DNA of 64,000 bases from Euptelea pleiosperma (Eukaryota; Streptophyta; Magnoliopsida; Ranunculales; Eupteleaceae): positions 12,407,929 to 12,471,928 of the forward strand of contig CM068541.1 of assembly GCA_035048495.1 (NCBI GenBank), written 5' to 3'. The position numbers and the translations under genes are program-made. This document shows, piece by piece, positions 43,201 to 55,732 of the stretch; positions within the stretch are counted from its first letter, which is position 1, and every line of letters starts with the position of its first letter. Below the pieces are notes generated by a model. The model saw only the letters and a program-made list of their open reading frames with translations, did no database searches and was not told the DNA's origin.

Positions 43201-46200
43201 TGCCCCCTTTACCTCCAAGGTTTAGTTCATAATAACTTGAAATCTAAGTGTGAGTAACTAAATTTTTGTGCAATACCATCTGTAATGCCATGTTTGTCAT
43301 TATTATTGTTAGAAATGTTATACTGGTTCTGTTTGTAACCTGAAAACCTTGGGACATCATCAGAGATTAATAATTGTGTGCTTCCTTGAGTGTGTGTTTC
43401 ATATTGGTAGGTTGCTAGTTTAGACAAGTTTGGACAAGTTTAGACAATTGGATAACTTAATCTTCTGCCTTCTCAGCCCAGTTGACTGTATTCATTGGAC
43501 TTCTGCTGCACAACTATCTTTGCTTGAAGATGAAATGCGCAGGGTAGAAAGAGTAAATGTAAGATACACTACTATGTCTTTACAGTTTCTTTCATTCGAT
43601 ATTATGATTAACATTTGCTTGATCTGATACGGTGATGGTGAACTGCTCACTTTGCAAATAAATTTCGCAACTGCACCGTTAGATGATATAAGTGCTCATT
43701 TTCACTAGGCATCGTGTGCAATGACTATCACATGCAATAGTGAATGCTTATGAATTGCTGAATTTTTTGAGCCATTTGTGATATTTGTCACAAGTAAGAA
43801 ATAAAGTGGCTAAAACATTGAATGTTTATGAACAGGTTGCGGTAATGCTTTCTGGAATGGGAGTTTCATCTGTTGATGTTTTCAGAATGGTAAGACTATT
43901 ATATTTATTGATTATAAATGTTAATTTAATCCCCAAGTGGTTTGACCATGTGCTATTGTTTTTTTTTTTTTGAGTCCTCCCAACTCAGGACTCGGGCTCC
44001 ACTCAACTTTTCCTTTTCATTTCAGCGTCATACATACGTATATAGAAGAGACACCAGATAGTGTTATAGAACTGAGTGAACCTAGGCAACATTATCTTGT
44101 GATTTGGACTCTTTGATAGACGTGTAAAATATTGGAAAAAATATAAACTGTAACAAAGAAAGAGCTTGAGTAATTGTTGTGGGAATATTTGATTGTATCC
44201 CATTGTTATTTGATAGAGACATCATAGAGTGTTGAAATGAAAATCGATTGGCTTGCTTTGGATGACTTTGAAATAGTTACCTATGAGGAATATGAGCGTG
44301 TCTAGGGCATCATGCTCTGATGGTTAATTTTTAGATCTTCTCTTGGTTTTGCTGATACGAATATATGGAAAAGAGATTCAAGGCCACACTCTTCTATGCT
44401 GTTACAATAATGATGTCTCTATTCAAGGCATCTTATGTTCAAGTGATCCAGCTACAAATAAGGTGAAGCTGAGTGGGTTGAAAGTATTTGATTTTGCAAA
44501 GTTTTTTAATTGTAGTTCATTGTCGGTAGACAATGTTTATAACCGTAGAAAGAATTTTGAATAAACATTGATTTATTTTTTATGATCTCTGAGTGAGAGT
44601 GCTTTTTTCATTAGTTTTTATCTCTTGTTTTTTTTCTTTCGAATTAAGAGGGTTATCTAGATTAATATTAGCTATCTCATGCTTTTTTCCTTTATTATAT
44701 TGCCTCAGCTTTTTTAATAACTTGTACTTAATAATGTGACAGGCAAGCTCTCGGTGGGAAAAGCGCCAATCGAAAGTATTGGTAGATCTCTGACTTCGGA
44801 TTTATAATATATTTTGTCAATTAATGTTAAGAGAATTAATTGTGTGTTTCTCATTTGTGCTGAAGAACATATCATATATCTTTTCTTATCACTTCACTCG
44901 TTACAATTTCATTCTTTCTTCTGTTAGTGTATTTTAGCCATAATAGAAACTCCTCCTTGTCAGTTCTCATGCACAGGCACCTCTTTTTAACTTAACTAAA
45001 TCATCTCTGTAGTCTAAAATAGTTGTCTGATTTCTCTACCCAGGTATCGTATTAGTTCCATTTCCAAGCACAATGTTTCAGGAGAACTGTTTTTGTTTGT
45101 TTTTCCACAAATCAATTTTAGGGAATTAGCCAAACATTACCTTGGATATTTTCCCACTTATTCTCCAACAAAAATGTAATGGTATTTCCTCTCCAACCGG
45201 TTTTGAGTCTTTGGATCCCTTTGACTCGTCATACCGTATACTATGAACTTTATTGTCTAGTGTAATAGTTTTTAGTGGTCTTAATTGTGTATGTAGTTTT
45301 AGAGATTTTCTGTGTGGGACCTTTTTGAACTTAACATAGACTCCTATGACCTACTTGTTCTGTTCTTTTGTTTATCATTCTGATCCATGGTACTACTGGC
45401 ATGTGCCATGGCTGCTGAATGCCTTGGGGCTGTGGCATGCCATGATGAACCCCTATCTGCCACAACACAAGGAGCAAGGTGCTATGGCCACGTGCCTTGT
45501 GGGTTAGCAGCACAAATTCGGGGCACATGGGCATGGGCTCTACACTACCCATAGGCTTGGTTCAGGGTTCTTGAAAACTGGGATAAAAAACCACAATTTC
45601 ATTGATATGAAATGACACTTTTATAGTATATACAGTAATAAAAGAATGAAAGAGAGCATACAGAGATTGTTTCAATAAATAAGACAATGCAAAGATAAAG
45701 TGAACATACGTTATGCCCTTAAAGTAGGGATATAAATTTATACATCTAAAATTTGTTGCAACTTGGAAGTGATGCTCCCATATAGGATATCAGATGTCTT
45801 CTCTATGATTTACCAGTTTCTTAACCCCTTTAAGTAGCTCATCCTCAATTGAGAAAGGAAATTAAAAGATTTTTATTCAACATAAATTTCTATTATTTCA
45901 AATTTTGTGGATACAATAGCTCCAAGGCCAATCTTGAAGATACCATTTTGCTAAGTTGCTCAAGGCTGTGATTGTTGATACCACAGACCTGGTTTGAAAA
46001 CTCAGTTTTCACCAGCTAACCCATTTTAAGGGAAATTCTGATAACACAATCTTGGGTTGAAAACTTGTCTTCTCCTACTACCCTGCTGACCTTGTTACCC
46101 TGCCAAACTAAGGGCAATCTTTATTGGCATTGTTATATAGAACTGCCATGTACACACACAATGCATACATGTGTTATATATAAACACATGTATGAATTAT

Positions 46201-49200
46201 TGAGTTTTGACAGTTTCCTAACTTTGGATGCAGGAAAAGGCTAGAGTGAGCATGATGAAGCAAAAAGGCTCTAATAAACCTGGGTCGTACTGGAATGACC
46301 TTTGGGGAAAGCACAAAGACTACCAAAATACAGGTATTGTAGGGGAAATGATAAAATAGACTAATTTTAAACTCGCAAGATTGGAGCACATTGCTAGGTT
46401 TATATCTTTAACTATATTTAATTTTCTACCTTTTCTTCATTTATTACATCTTATTTTGTGTTTTTGATGTTTTAACTCTGGTTAAGTTTCAAAACTGATT
46501 TAGAACATTCCTCTATTGGTTATAGGCCTCGTAGTACATTATGAACAACTATATGTCCCCTTTGTGGATTAATTGATGGAACTACTTTTTTGAAATATAG
46601 TTTTATCATTTCTAACTTTTCGGTATATGGTGTGCCTTTTAGAAATTTTCTTTCAGAGGTACACTGGGTCTAACTCCTCCTATGCCATATTGGATCTGGA
46701 AATGATGTGATTACTCTTTTCTGAATTGGGTGCATATAATAGTGTATAATGGATAACTCTGTAGTGCTATACGCTAGATAAATCGAATTCTTTGCATACC
46801 GCATGCTTCCTTACCTTCATTTAACCATGCTTAGACATCGTGCTTTTTCTGGTTGATGTAGTTACTTTTTATGTGAGGCTTCATCTTTTGGTGTCCTTTT
46901 GATAGTTATACTACGTCTTTGGGAGGAAAACCTATATTTTGATTGTTAAAGAAGAAAACGTGTTGGGCTCCTTGGGCCCACACTTAAGTTACTTGGTCCT
47001 TAAGTAGTGTCTTTATTTGCTTGTTTCTATTTTGGCTTTTCTTGTTGCCTAAGTTTTCCTAGTTGTCACTTTCTATTTTGTAACATTGGAGCATCTATAA
47101 ATATAATAGAGGAGATCGATATAAGCTCATCCAAGCTATGAGCTAGTCAGTTCTCTCTCTTTCTCTTCCATCTTTTAGTTCTTGCAAGTTTACATGGTAT
47201 TAGAGCACTAACTCTATAAACCTACTAGGGCTGGTCGATTTCCTTTCTTTCTCACTTCTCCCCTAAATCTTCTTCCTTTCTTCCCTTCCTCTTCACATTT
47301 TTTTTTCTTTTTTACTGGTTCAATCTCTATAAAGAAGGGCTGCCGCAGCCTATGCTTTAAGAGTTGCATAGGCCCTTGTCTTGCTCTCTACTATGGTTCA
47401 GGTCCCATGATCCCCTTGTTCTATTGATGTCAGCCAAGTGATGATTTTCTGGCTGAATTCTACTTGTCTATGAGTCTCTGCAGAGATCTTGGTACTTGAT
47501 CTCTACTATTTCCCCAAGAAGATGTAATTTCTTGTTCTATTGGGTTTTGCTCCCAATTTTGTCGTCATTAATTTGCTCATTTTGGTGGTGCCACACCCCT
47601 CTTCTTGGACTTCTTTACTATTCTCTCTTTGAGGTTAATCCCTCACTATTTCTCTACCTCATTTACAACTATTTCTTCACTTGGTAAAAATCACATTTTT
47701 TGGAGATTGAAAGCACCGTTGGGTTTTGAGATATTCTCAAACTCTTGGGAGAATCTATCCTCTAGCCAAACCCTATTAGGGTGAGTTTAGGCACCTTCCT
47801 GATTTTTTGAGAATTTGTGTAGCTTTCGGTGGAAATTTCATTTTTTGCGGACTTTCGGAGCTCGAAAACTTGGGTTTTTGATTTTCTCTAAAACTATTAG
47901 GGGGATTCTACCCCTACCTTTGCCGCACCTCTAAAGGTGATTTTAGACACCCTCTAAATTTATTCTCAAATTTTTCTGACACTCCGGTGAGATTTTGAGA
48001 AGTTACCTCTACTGATATTAAGATCCCTATGTGGGGATGCATGATGGAGTCAGAGCTTAGATTACTACAATCAAGGTCAATGACTCCAACTACTTGCCCT
48101 AGTCTCAATCTGTGGGAGTATTTCTAGGTGCGATGGCGAAGCTGAAATTCATTAGTGATGATTCTCCTGCATGTACTGACAAAAATTATGAAGATTGGCA
48201 GCGTGACAATTTTCTTGTGATGACATGGCTATGGAGCATCATGGAGCAATTTGTTTTTACCAATGTTATGTTCTTAGACATTGCCAAGCAAATATGGGAC
48301 TCCGTCAAGGAGACGTACTCACCGGATCATAATGTCTCTCCTATTTTGGCTTTTTGAGACTGTGTTCTCAACTAAGGGACAAGTCTTTCAATGTGTACTA
48401 CAACACCTTTTGTGGTATGTGGGAGGAGTTATACATCTATCAGCCAATTACTATTGACTTGGAGATGCAGAAATGCTAGTGCGAAGAATTTTGGGTTGCT
48501 CTATTTCTGTCTATTCTTAATGTATCATACGACTCTATTAAGGGTAAATTACTGGCTAGTGAGTCTTCCTAACTCCAGTAATGCTTATTCTCGCTTTCAG
48601 CGAGCTGCTATTGGCACCTTTATTTAGGCTCCGTCTAGTTCTAAGGAAAGTCCTGCACTCATTTCTTTTTACCCCATCTGAGGGTCGTGCTAGTCGTAGT
48701 TCCTCTCATGGTGGTCGTGGTAATGCCCGTGGCCGTGGAGTTCGCAGTGGTCATGGTTCTTACCGGGCTTCCCCATTTGAGGATCACACTTGCATTCATT
48801 GTGGCCGAACCAACCATGGATCGCTTTTTGTTGGCAGAAATGGGGCAAACTAGCTTGGGCTAATCAAGCCTCTGAAGCTCCTGCACAATTGTCTACTAAT
48901 CATACTATTGCTACTAGGAACGTGAATTCAGCCTCTATGTTTGTTTCTTGTGAAGAGTATACGCATCTCTTTCAAGCGCTTCAATCTCTTAAAGCTGGTC
49001 TCTCTACCCCTACGACGACTATGGCTAACTCAGGTATTACTACATGTTTGCTAGCCAAGAAATCCTCCTCTTAGGTCATTGACTCGGAGCCTTAGCACAT
49101 ATAACTGGTATCTGATCTTGTTTTTCCACTTTTAAACCTTTTTCTTCTAAAGTTGTATTGGCTGATGGGTCTACACGTTGTGTTGAGGGCAAAGGTGATG

Positions 49201-52084
49201 CTCATTCCACCTCCTCCATATCCCTATCTTTTACTCTTTATGCTCTTCATCTTCATATTAATCTTTTATTTGTCAGTGAACTCAAGGTAGTTAAGGGCGC
49301 AAGGACCTTTGGCACCTGAGGCGCAAGGCGAGGCACACGCTTGACTGAACTGAGGCGCAATATTAAAAATTATAATAAATATAAAAAACATTAAGAAAAA
49401 TAACATTATAAAATAACAAAATAGGTAATCATAAGTTCCATAAAACATGAAAGATAGAAAATGTCGAAAATTTCAAGTAACCCAAAAGTAGTTCTACTTA
49501 ACATTGTCATTATCTAAATACAAAATAAGTAATCAAAAAGCAATAAAACATAAAAGATAACAAATGTTCAAAATCTAAAATAGCCCACAATTAGTTCTAG
49601 TTAACATCGCCATCATCTAAAATATAATCATTAGTTCATCCCCATCATTATCGGATGTGTTAGCCTCCTCAATATATTCTTCTTCTTTTGTCTCCTCCAA
49701 ATTTGCCTCTTCCTCTTCCGGCTCCCTTATTGAAGCCATTTCCCTTACTCTTGACCTTGATTGTGATCTATTATTTGATGTTGATTCACCAACTCTAGCA
49801 GCTCTTGCAACAACACTCCATGTCATGCTATCATCCTCAAACACCAATTCATCTTCCGCTTCTCCACCTTCTGTTTCCATCTCCCCACGTAGCCATTCAT
49901 TGTTTTCATCAATATCTTTCAATGAGATAGGTTTAATTGTATTTCTCCTATCATGCCGATGCTTAATATAATAGGTCAACGTACAAATTTTTTTACAAAA
50001 AAAGATGATTTTAGTGAGGTGCGGGCCTGATGCACCTGGAGCCTGGTCTGAGGCGCGTGCCTTACTAAATGCGCCTGGAATAAACCCTTCTAAGGCGCTT
50101 TAGGTGCGTCTTGCGCCTTGACTACAAAGAGTGAACTAACTAAATTTCTTCAATGTTCCATAACCTGTTCTCCTAAATTTTGTGTTTTTCAAGATCTCAG
50201 CATGAAGAAAGTGATTGGTTCGGGGTGTGAGCAGCATGGCCTCTATTACCTGGATAACCCACTTACCACACCTGCTACCATTTCCGCTACAATACTTCAT
50301 TCCAACATCACACCTTATCAGTGGCACTGTCGACTGGGTCATCCATCCATCTATCTCCAAGCTGCGCCAACTTATCCCTAAATTAAGTCTTATTTCTGTT
50401 TTAGAATGTGAAGCTTGCCAACTAGGCAAACATCATCATAGCTCTTTTCCTTCTCGCATTGATAGTAGTTCTTCGAGTCCTTTTGATGTTGTCCGTACGA
50501 ACATTTGGGGTCTTACTCGAGTTCTTAGTCTAAGTTGTTTTGTCTATTTCATTGTTTTTGCAAATGATTTCTCTAGAATGACATGTCTGGTTTTGTTAAA
50601 AGATTGATCTGAACTACCTCGTGTATTTCAAACTTTCTATATGAAATTACAGTTCATTTTAATACCAAGCTTCGCATCTTACGATCAGATAATGCACTTG
50701 AATACGCCCAAATTGTTTTATAGTGTTTTTGTGCTGATCATGGCATCCTCCATCAGACATCTTTTGTTCATACCTCCAGCAAAACAGTGTTGCTGAACGC
50801 AAACATCGTCACCTTCTTAATGTTGCTCATACCTTAATGATTAATATGAATGTCCCAAACCCTATTAGGCCGATGCTGTCTTGATTGCCTGCTACTTGAT
50901 CAATCGCATGATATCGTCAATTCTAGGAAATCAATCACCACTTTCTCTTCTTGATCCTGGAAAACCACCCTTTGGGCTTTTTCCTTGTGTGTTTAGTTGT
51001 GTCGCTTTCGTACAAAATCTCAGACATTGTCTAGATAAACTTTCACCCCGTGCTATCAAATGTGTTTTTCTTGGGTACTCTCGTACACAAAAAGGTTATC
51101 GATGCTACTGTCCCTCTTCCAGTCGTTACTTTGTGAGTGTCAATGTTAATTTTTTTGAAACTACTGCATTCTTTTCTACTTCTAGCAAGGCTTTAGATGA
51201 TGATCTCTTTGCTTGTACTCCGGGGGAGAATATTGTGATTTCTTCCACCTTGTCTCCTATCCCATTACCGGTTGTCACTGACTCATCACCACCATTGCGC
51301 GTTTATCACCGCCATGCCGCTGTACCTACACTGCACTTGTTGCTCCTATAACTACTACCACTACATTTGCTGCTGCTTTGCCCTTGCTACATCATCGACT
51401 TCGGCTGATGATTCGTTGCTTGATTTACCCATTGCTACTCACAAAGGTATCCGCTCTTGCACTCAACATCCTATTGTGAATCATGTGTCACTTCATCGTG
51501 CTTTACCTATATTGTGTACCTTTACTTTGTTTCTATCTTTTGTTTCCATTCCTAAGACTTATAAGCAAGTTATCACCCCTTCTGGTGGAAACAAGTAATG
51601 GGTACTAAGATTCAACTCTTTAACAGATCAGACATGGGGTTATACTATGAAATACCATCCCGATGGTACTTTGAGCGCCTCAAGGCTCAGCTGGTTGCTA
51701 AAGGTTACTCTTAAACCTTTGTTGTGGATTATTTTAAGACTTTCTCCCCAGTGGCTCGATTGAATTCCGTTCGGATTCTTCTATCCATTGTTGTCTCTCG
51801 TCATTGGCCTTTGTATCAACTTGACATAAAAAATGCCTTATTGCATGGGGATTTGCAACATGTCTACATGGAGCAGCTTCTTGGCTATGTTACTGGTGGT
51901 CAATCTGACAAGTCTACTATCTGAGCAAAGCCATTTATGGGCTTAAGCAGTACCCTCGTGACTGGTTTGACAAGTTTAACAAGGTGGTCTTGCAGTACAG
52001 GTTCACCCGATTGTCCTCCGATCACTCAGTCTTTATTCGGCACACAGATTCTAGTACTGTAGTTTTTGTGGTCTACGTGGATGA

Positions 52085-52115
<31 letters not shown>

Positions 52116-55100
52116 GGTAGTGACAGTCGTGGGATTACATCTCTTAGAACTATCTAAGTCAATATTTTTACACCAAGGATCTTGGTACTCTTCTCTACTT
52201 TCTGGGTATTGACGTAGCTCGTTCTCTTGCGGACATTAATTTTTCTCAGCGAAAATATGCCTTTGACTTACTTGAGGAGAAAGACATGATGGTTGCTAAA
52301 TCCATTGATACCCCTATGGATCCAACAGTCCATCTGGATGGGGAATAGGGGGGAGTTATATAGTGACCCTAGTTAGTACCGTCGCTTGGTTGGAAAATTG
52401 ATCTATCTTACTGTTACTCGTCCAGATAGCACCTTCGTACTTGGTGCAATTAGTTAGTTTATGCACTCTCCTCGCCAACTACATTGAGATGCCGTTTAAT
52501 TGAAGAATGCACTTGGCAAAGTCTTACTCTATTAACCCTCCTTAGACTTGCACATTACTGGGAGGAAATCTTGTTACTTGGGGAAGCAAAAAGCAGACTG
52601 TACTCACCCGTTTTAGTGCAGGAACTGAATAAAGGGCTATGGCACATACTGCTTGTAAAATGATGTGGGTCAAATCCATTTTACGTGAGATGAGCGTTTT
52701 AAAATCTACTCCCCTAATTACATGTTGTGACAATCAGGCAACTACTTTCATTGCCAATATTCCTGTTTTTCATGAGCGGACGAAGTACATCGAGGTTGAT
52801 TGCCACTTTATCCGAGACTTGGTGTTAAGCAAGTAGATCATCACGCCATATGTCAAGTCAGTAGATCAAATTGGTGATGTCTTCACCAAACCTTTGACTC
52901 TTGGTCCTTTCTCTACTATGTGTTCCAAGCTAGGCATGCATGACCTATATGCTCCAGCTTGAGGGGGAGTGTTAAAGAAGAAAATGTGTTGGGTCCCTTG
53001 GGCCCACACTTAAGGTACTTGGTCCTTAAGTAGTTTCTTTATTTGCTTGTTTCCATTTTAGCTTTTCTTGTTGCCTAAGTTTTCTAGTTGTCACTTTCTA
53101 TTTTATAACATTATAGCATCTATAAATATAGCAGAGGAGATCTATCTAAGCTCATCCAAGCTAGTCGACTCTCTTTCTCTCTTTCTCTTCCATCTTCTAG
53201 TTCTTGCAAGTTTACATTGATTAACTATTTACTTGTTTATATTTGGGCTCTTTATCGTTCAGTACACCTGTCATAGTTGCAACTTGGTAGTCATTTTTTG
53301 GAATTTCTTGGTGGCTTTATAATTCAATATGTTATTCTTTGAATTAATTGGGATTTGGGAGTCAAGGCTTAAGAGACACTCAAATTTCTGCTACTGCTGG
53401 GGGTACGTATTGCTAGGAAAATAATCTAGTTACTATGAGTACTATGGTTGCCCTGATAAGAGGAATGAAATGATTCATGCAGAGTTCTTCATAGTTTTCC
53501 ACTCTCTGTAGATACTCTCTGCACAAACTTGCAATATTCTTGGAGATCTTGTTCATAAATTAAGCCTAGAATGTACCTTACACAACTTCCAAATTGTGGG
53601 TCTACCTCTGTACAGTAAATACCTATAGAACAAGGACACTGCACTTTTAGGGTTTTTTGCTGTGTCGACACCTCGACACCCGGACACACGTGTCGACACT
53701 TCCCGACACACGTCTGGACACTTATGGCCATGGCACCCCTTGTTTTTAAAAATTTTTAATATAAAATTGATTTCTAAAAGCAGGTTGGTGTGTTCCATCC
53801 TCCATACATTAATAAACTAATAATATTTTCTGCTTTATTTTCTATTTTTTGTTATTTTATAATAATTTTAAGCATTCATATATATTAATATATTTTAATA
53901 AATATATGTACAGACTTGCCTCCGTATCGGATTTTTTTAGGTTGTCGTGTCGGACACGTCGTATCCGTGTCGGACACTGACACCCGTGTCAGTGTCCTTG
54001 TTACATAGGTAAATACTGATTTGCCAATCTTCAAAATTGACATTAATGTGGTGGGCCCTTTTAGCTCCTCTTTTCTGTGGAGTGACACAAATGAAATACT
54101 CTGGATGGAGGATTAGGGTATGCATATATTGGTAGTTTGGTACTTGTGATTATTGGGACATCTTAACAAGCTGAGAAGCATTTCTCTAGTAACAAATTCT
54201 CCTCTATCCTTGCGAGTTGGTGCCATTCCTACTTGTTCATTGTAAGGGCTTGATTAGGCGGATAGTCAGAGTAATGTTCATTGTAGTTTCTTATCCCTGC
54301 TCTGGTACATTATGTATAATGTTAAATACCATTAATTCACCATTATGCTGCAGATCTTCTTCACAGATTGGTGAATTCTTTTGTACTCTAGGGAAGCTGA
54401 ATGTTCTCTCTGATGTGTTGATGTATGTTTTTGCCATAGTTTCGTTCCTCATTAGAATTGGCACTTCCCGGGAAAATTTCCCAAACAGGTGCGATCTGGT
54501 TTCCCAAAAGTTGGGAAATATTTCAGAACTTTAGGTGAAATGCCCAGCAAATGCTAAGTGAAACATGCAAGAAATCTGTTTCCCAATTGAGTTTGCCTTC
54601 TTGTTCATTTCCCTTGACACTTCCTGTTTCCCTTGACGTTTGTTGTATGTTTCCTGCTTCTGGTTCCCCACCTGTTTCCCTCTCTGGCAACTGTGGTTTC
54701 TGCAGCATCCCTTTGTCCATGTCATGGGTTGAATCATTTATTGCAAATCTTGTGCCTAAATAAATAAATGCACTTTGAACTAAATTCCTTCCAAGTTATA
54801 GATTTGGCACCTCAGCTCCATTTGGGTCCTACTTAGGTCCTAGTTAAGGTGATCTAGCATCTTTAATTGCATATCCCTCAGGGTTGTTTTGAATCATCTC
54901 TCTAGTGCAGTTGTGAACTTGTGACAAGTTCATTGTTTCTTTTGTTTGTTTTTTGTTGAGAGGTACAGTAGTTCACTGCAATTGTAGTTTACATATTGGA
55001 GTAGAAATTGACTTTGGTCCTTTTTAGAAGATTAATGGAAAATGACATGGATTGTTGGCAGATGAGGATATAAAAGAGAGAGCAAACCGAGCTGCTGCGG

Positions 55101-55195
55101 CGGCTCGTAGATGGAGGGAGTACTCAAGGAAAGGGGCCGATAGACGTCCCACCTTCAAACTGCCAGAAGAAGCAATCTCCAACAAGAAGGAATGA
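34208..55195 (+). CDS. Chloroplast DnaJ-like protein with 4Fe-4S ferredoxin domain (DJC76/77/82 type)
   Basis: Nine exons: 34208-34423, 34674-34802, 34907-35036, 37460-37580, 43477-43558, 43836-43889, 44743-44781, 46234-46333 and 55062-55195. All junctions are GT-AG, phases agree, and the total is 1005 nt, 334 aa plus stop. Residues 1-~60 are Ser/Arg-rich and acid-poor, like a plastid transit peptide. The J domain spans ~65-130 (DDYYAVLGL; HPD at 93-95, the Hsp70-stimulating motif). A ferredoxin-type module follows, C157-x2-C160-x2-C163 ... C199-P, ligands for one 4Fe-4S cluster. The C terminus is basic and helical (ANRAAAAARRWREYSRK). The architecture is that of Arabidopsis DJC76/DJC77/DJC82, proposed to link plastid Hsp70 to redox state. 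The length is closest to the shorter DJC77 as I recall it. No exon is damaged. Introns 4 and 8 (5.9 and 8.7 kb) are full of transposons. Confidence 0.93.
35945..36256. repeat. hAT-like MITE, 'aggccctgttta' ends
   Basis: The ends taggccctgtttatagtg and ctaccaagcaaggcctta are inverted. The interior is dominated by the word gcaaa(c/t)atttg in both orientations, with a central inverted pair cagctgtttgcagtca / tgactgcaaac. Confidence 0.65.
36477..36843. repeat. Foldback MITE with GCTGCAGTTTGCTC ends
   Basis: The inverted ends gctgcagtttgctct and agagcaaactgcagt are enclosed by an exact 10-bp duplication GAATTTTTTT (36467-36476, 36844-36853). Inner arms carry family words (gccacatggc, catggatgtttggcccacc, aatcaggctgatttttggtg), but the ends differ entirely from GAGTAAAAC copies. 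Confidence 0.85.
39622..39827 (+). mobile_element. Small LTR (~206 bp) with its own primer-site-like flank
   Basis: Starts TAATGCAGGGGCATTTTCAC, ends ATGACCTGTGTCA, and is followed by aag-TGGTATTAGAGC (39831-39842). It is inserted just inside the leader of the larger element. Sisters at 14783-14998 and 60531-60737 are reversed. Confidence 0.7.
40731..40903. repeat. hAT-type MITE at the 3' LTR boundary
   Basis: The ends AAGGATTTAAATTTCAG and CTGAAATTTAAATCCTTGG are enclosed by exact 8-bp copies of TTTGATGC (40723-40730, 40904-40911), which is the first part of the LTR. The interior repeats the CCGAAATTTCGG word. Confidence 0.9.
42438..42623. repeat. hAT-type MITE in intron 4
   Basis: The ends gagaaatttttttgctggcg and cagctaaaatttcttct are flanked by an exact 8-bp duplication TCAGTTAG (42430-42437, 42624-42631). 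The interior is palindromic around cacatgtggaggtggga / tctcacctctacgtgtgg. Confidence 0.85.
43890..46233. other. Introns 6 and 7 of the DnaJ-ferredoxin gene
   Basis: 43890-44742 and 44782-46233 (split by the 39-nt exon 7 at 44743-44781) contain no repeat or coding signal beyond AT-rich sequence and a T run at 43961. Nothing else is supported. Confidence 0.5.
46944..53216 (+). mobile_element. Ty1/copia retrotransposon in intron 8, full length but decayed
   Basis: The LTRs 46944-47194 and 52970-53216 (TGTTAAAGAAGAAAA ... CAAGTTTACA) are very similar. The target duplication TTGAT is exact (46939-46943, 53217-53221). The primer site TGGTATTAGAGC is at 47195, and the polypurine tract gagggggag at 52961-52969. 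Gene order is gag (48112-49075: NYEDWQRDNFLVMTWLW; knuckle start CIHCGRTNHGS), protease/integrase (about 50110-50610: WHCRLGHPS, CEACQLGKHHHSSFPSR, FDVVRTNIWG), reverse transcriptase (51724-52150: FSPVARLNSVRILLSIV, YVDD near 52075) and RNase H (52560-52835: CCDNQATTFIANIPVFHERT). Integrase before RT identifies copia. Frames are broken by many stops, so it is defective. A hAT element sits between gag and integrase. Confidence 0.92.
49283..50129 (-). mobile_element. Non-autonomous hAT element with transposase fragment
   Basis: Exact 8-bp duplication AGTGAACT (49275-49282, 50130-50137). Ends are CAAGGTAGTTAAGGGCGCAA and TTGCGCCTTGACTACAAAG. 49617-49979 on the minus strand is open for 120 codons and resembles the acidic C-terminal tail region of plant hAT transposases (NEWLRGE ... 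DELVFEDDSMTWSVVARAA). No BED finger or catalytic domain remains. The interior near both ends repeats the word aggcgc. The copia frame resumes in register after the insertion (ELTKFLQCS). Confidence 0.82.
53623..54008. repeat. hAT-type MITE in intron 8
   Basis: Exact 8-bp duplication GTAAATAC (53615-53622, 54009-54016). The ends CTATAGAACAAGGACACTG and AGTGTCCTTGTTACATAG are inverted. Both ends are packed with GTGTCGGACAC/CGACAC words around an AT-rich core. Confidence 0.9.
54017..55061. other. Distal part of intron 8
   Basis: No repeat or gene recognised. ORFs at 54217-54534 and 54523-54763 on both strands overlap in the same DNA and have no motif. Confidence 0.45.
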
Positions 55196-55277
55196 CCCAG
55201 TAATCTCAGATACCCATATGTTGTTCCAGTTACATGTAATTGATTTATGTAAAGCTAATTATTTGTAGAATGCTTCT

Positions 55278-55306
55278 AATAAATCCTTTCTCTCTCTCTC
55301 TCTCTC
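55278..55306 (+). terminator. Poly(A) signal and CT microsatellite after the DnaJ-ferredoxin gene
   Basis: AATAAA at 55278-55283, 83 bp after the stop codon, is followed at once by a (TC)n run to 55306. TGTAA-like words follow, as in plant 3' ends. Confidence 0.5.
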
Positions 55307-55732
55307 ACATCTGTAATTTATGTAAAATCCATGTCTATTCTTGTATCTGGGAAATCTTAATTAGCCTAATTAAAAAGAGAAAATTATAGTAGCAGCATCC
55401 AAGTGTGGTTTGTTCTGTTGCATCTGGCAGCATGAACCTTTTAAGTTTCAGTTCTCTCTTTCAAAGCAATCACAAAGATGCACAAACCAACTAAAGCATA
55501 CACATTTGTATGTAAATGACCAAAGTACCTTTTATTCTTTGCAAAAATATCAACTCTACCCTTTAAACCCTGTAAGAGAAACCCAGAAAAGAAAAAGAAC
55601 ACAATCTGCAACAGTCCTACCTACCCTACTCAAATAGACACCTTCAGGCTTCAGCCACCAAACAATATTGTCAAGAAAAAAAAAATAGATCAGAAAGAAG
55701 ATCAGTTAAGAGGAAGTCTTTATCAGCCTATT

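Larger units (their letters stand above)
37581..43476. other. Intron 4 of the DnaJ-ferredoxin gene (5.9 kb)
   Basis: Holds an LTR element (39100-41397) and a hAT MITE (42438-42623). 37600-39090, 41400-42430 and 42640-43470 show no repeat or exon I can support; the small ORFs there lack motifs. Confidence 0.75.

Noticed and set aside
49657..49971. Serine-rich plus-strand ORF
   Set aside because: It is the antisense of the acidic hAT transposase tail fragment on the minus strand.
52542..52733. Minus-strand ORF over the copia RNase H region
   Set aside because: Antisense to the RNase H motif CCDNQATTF; a shadow.
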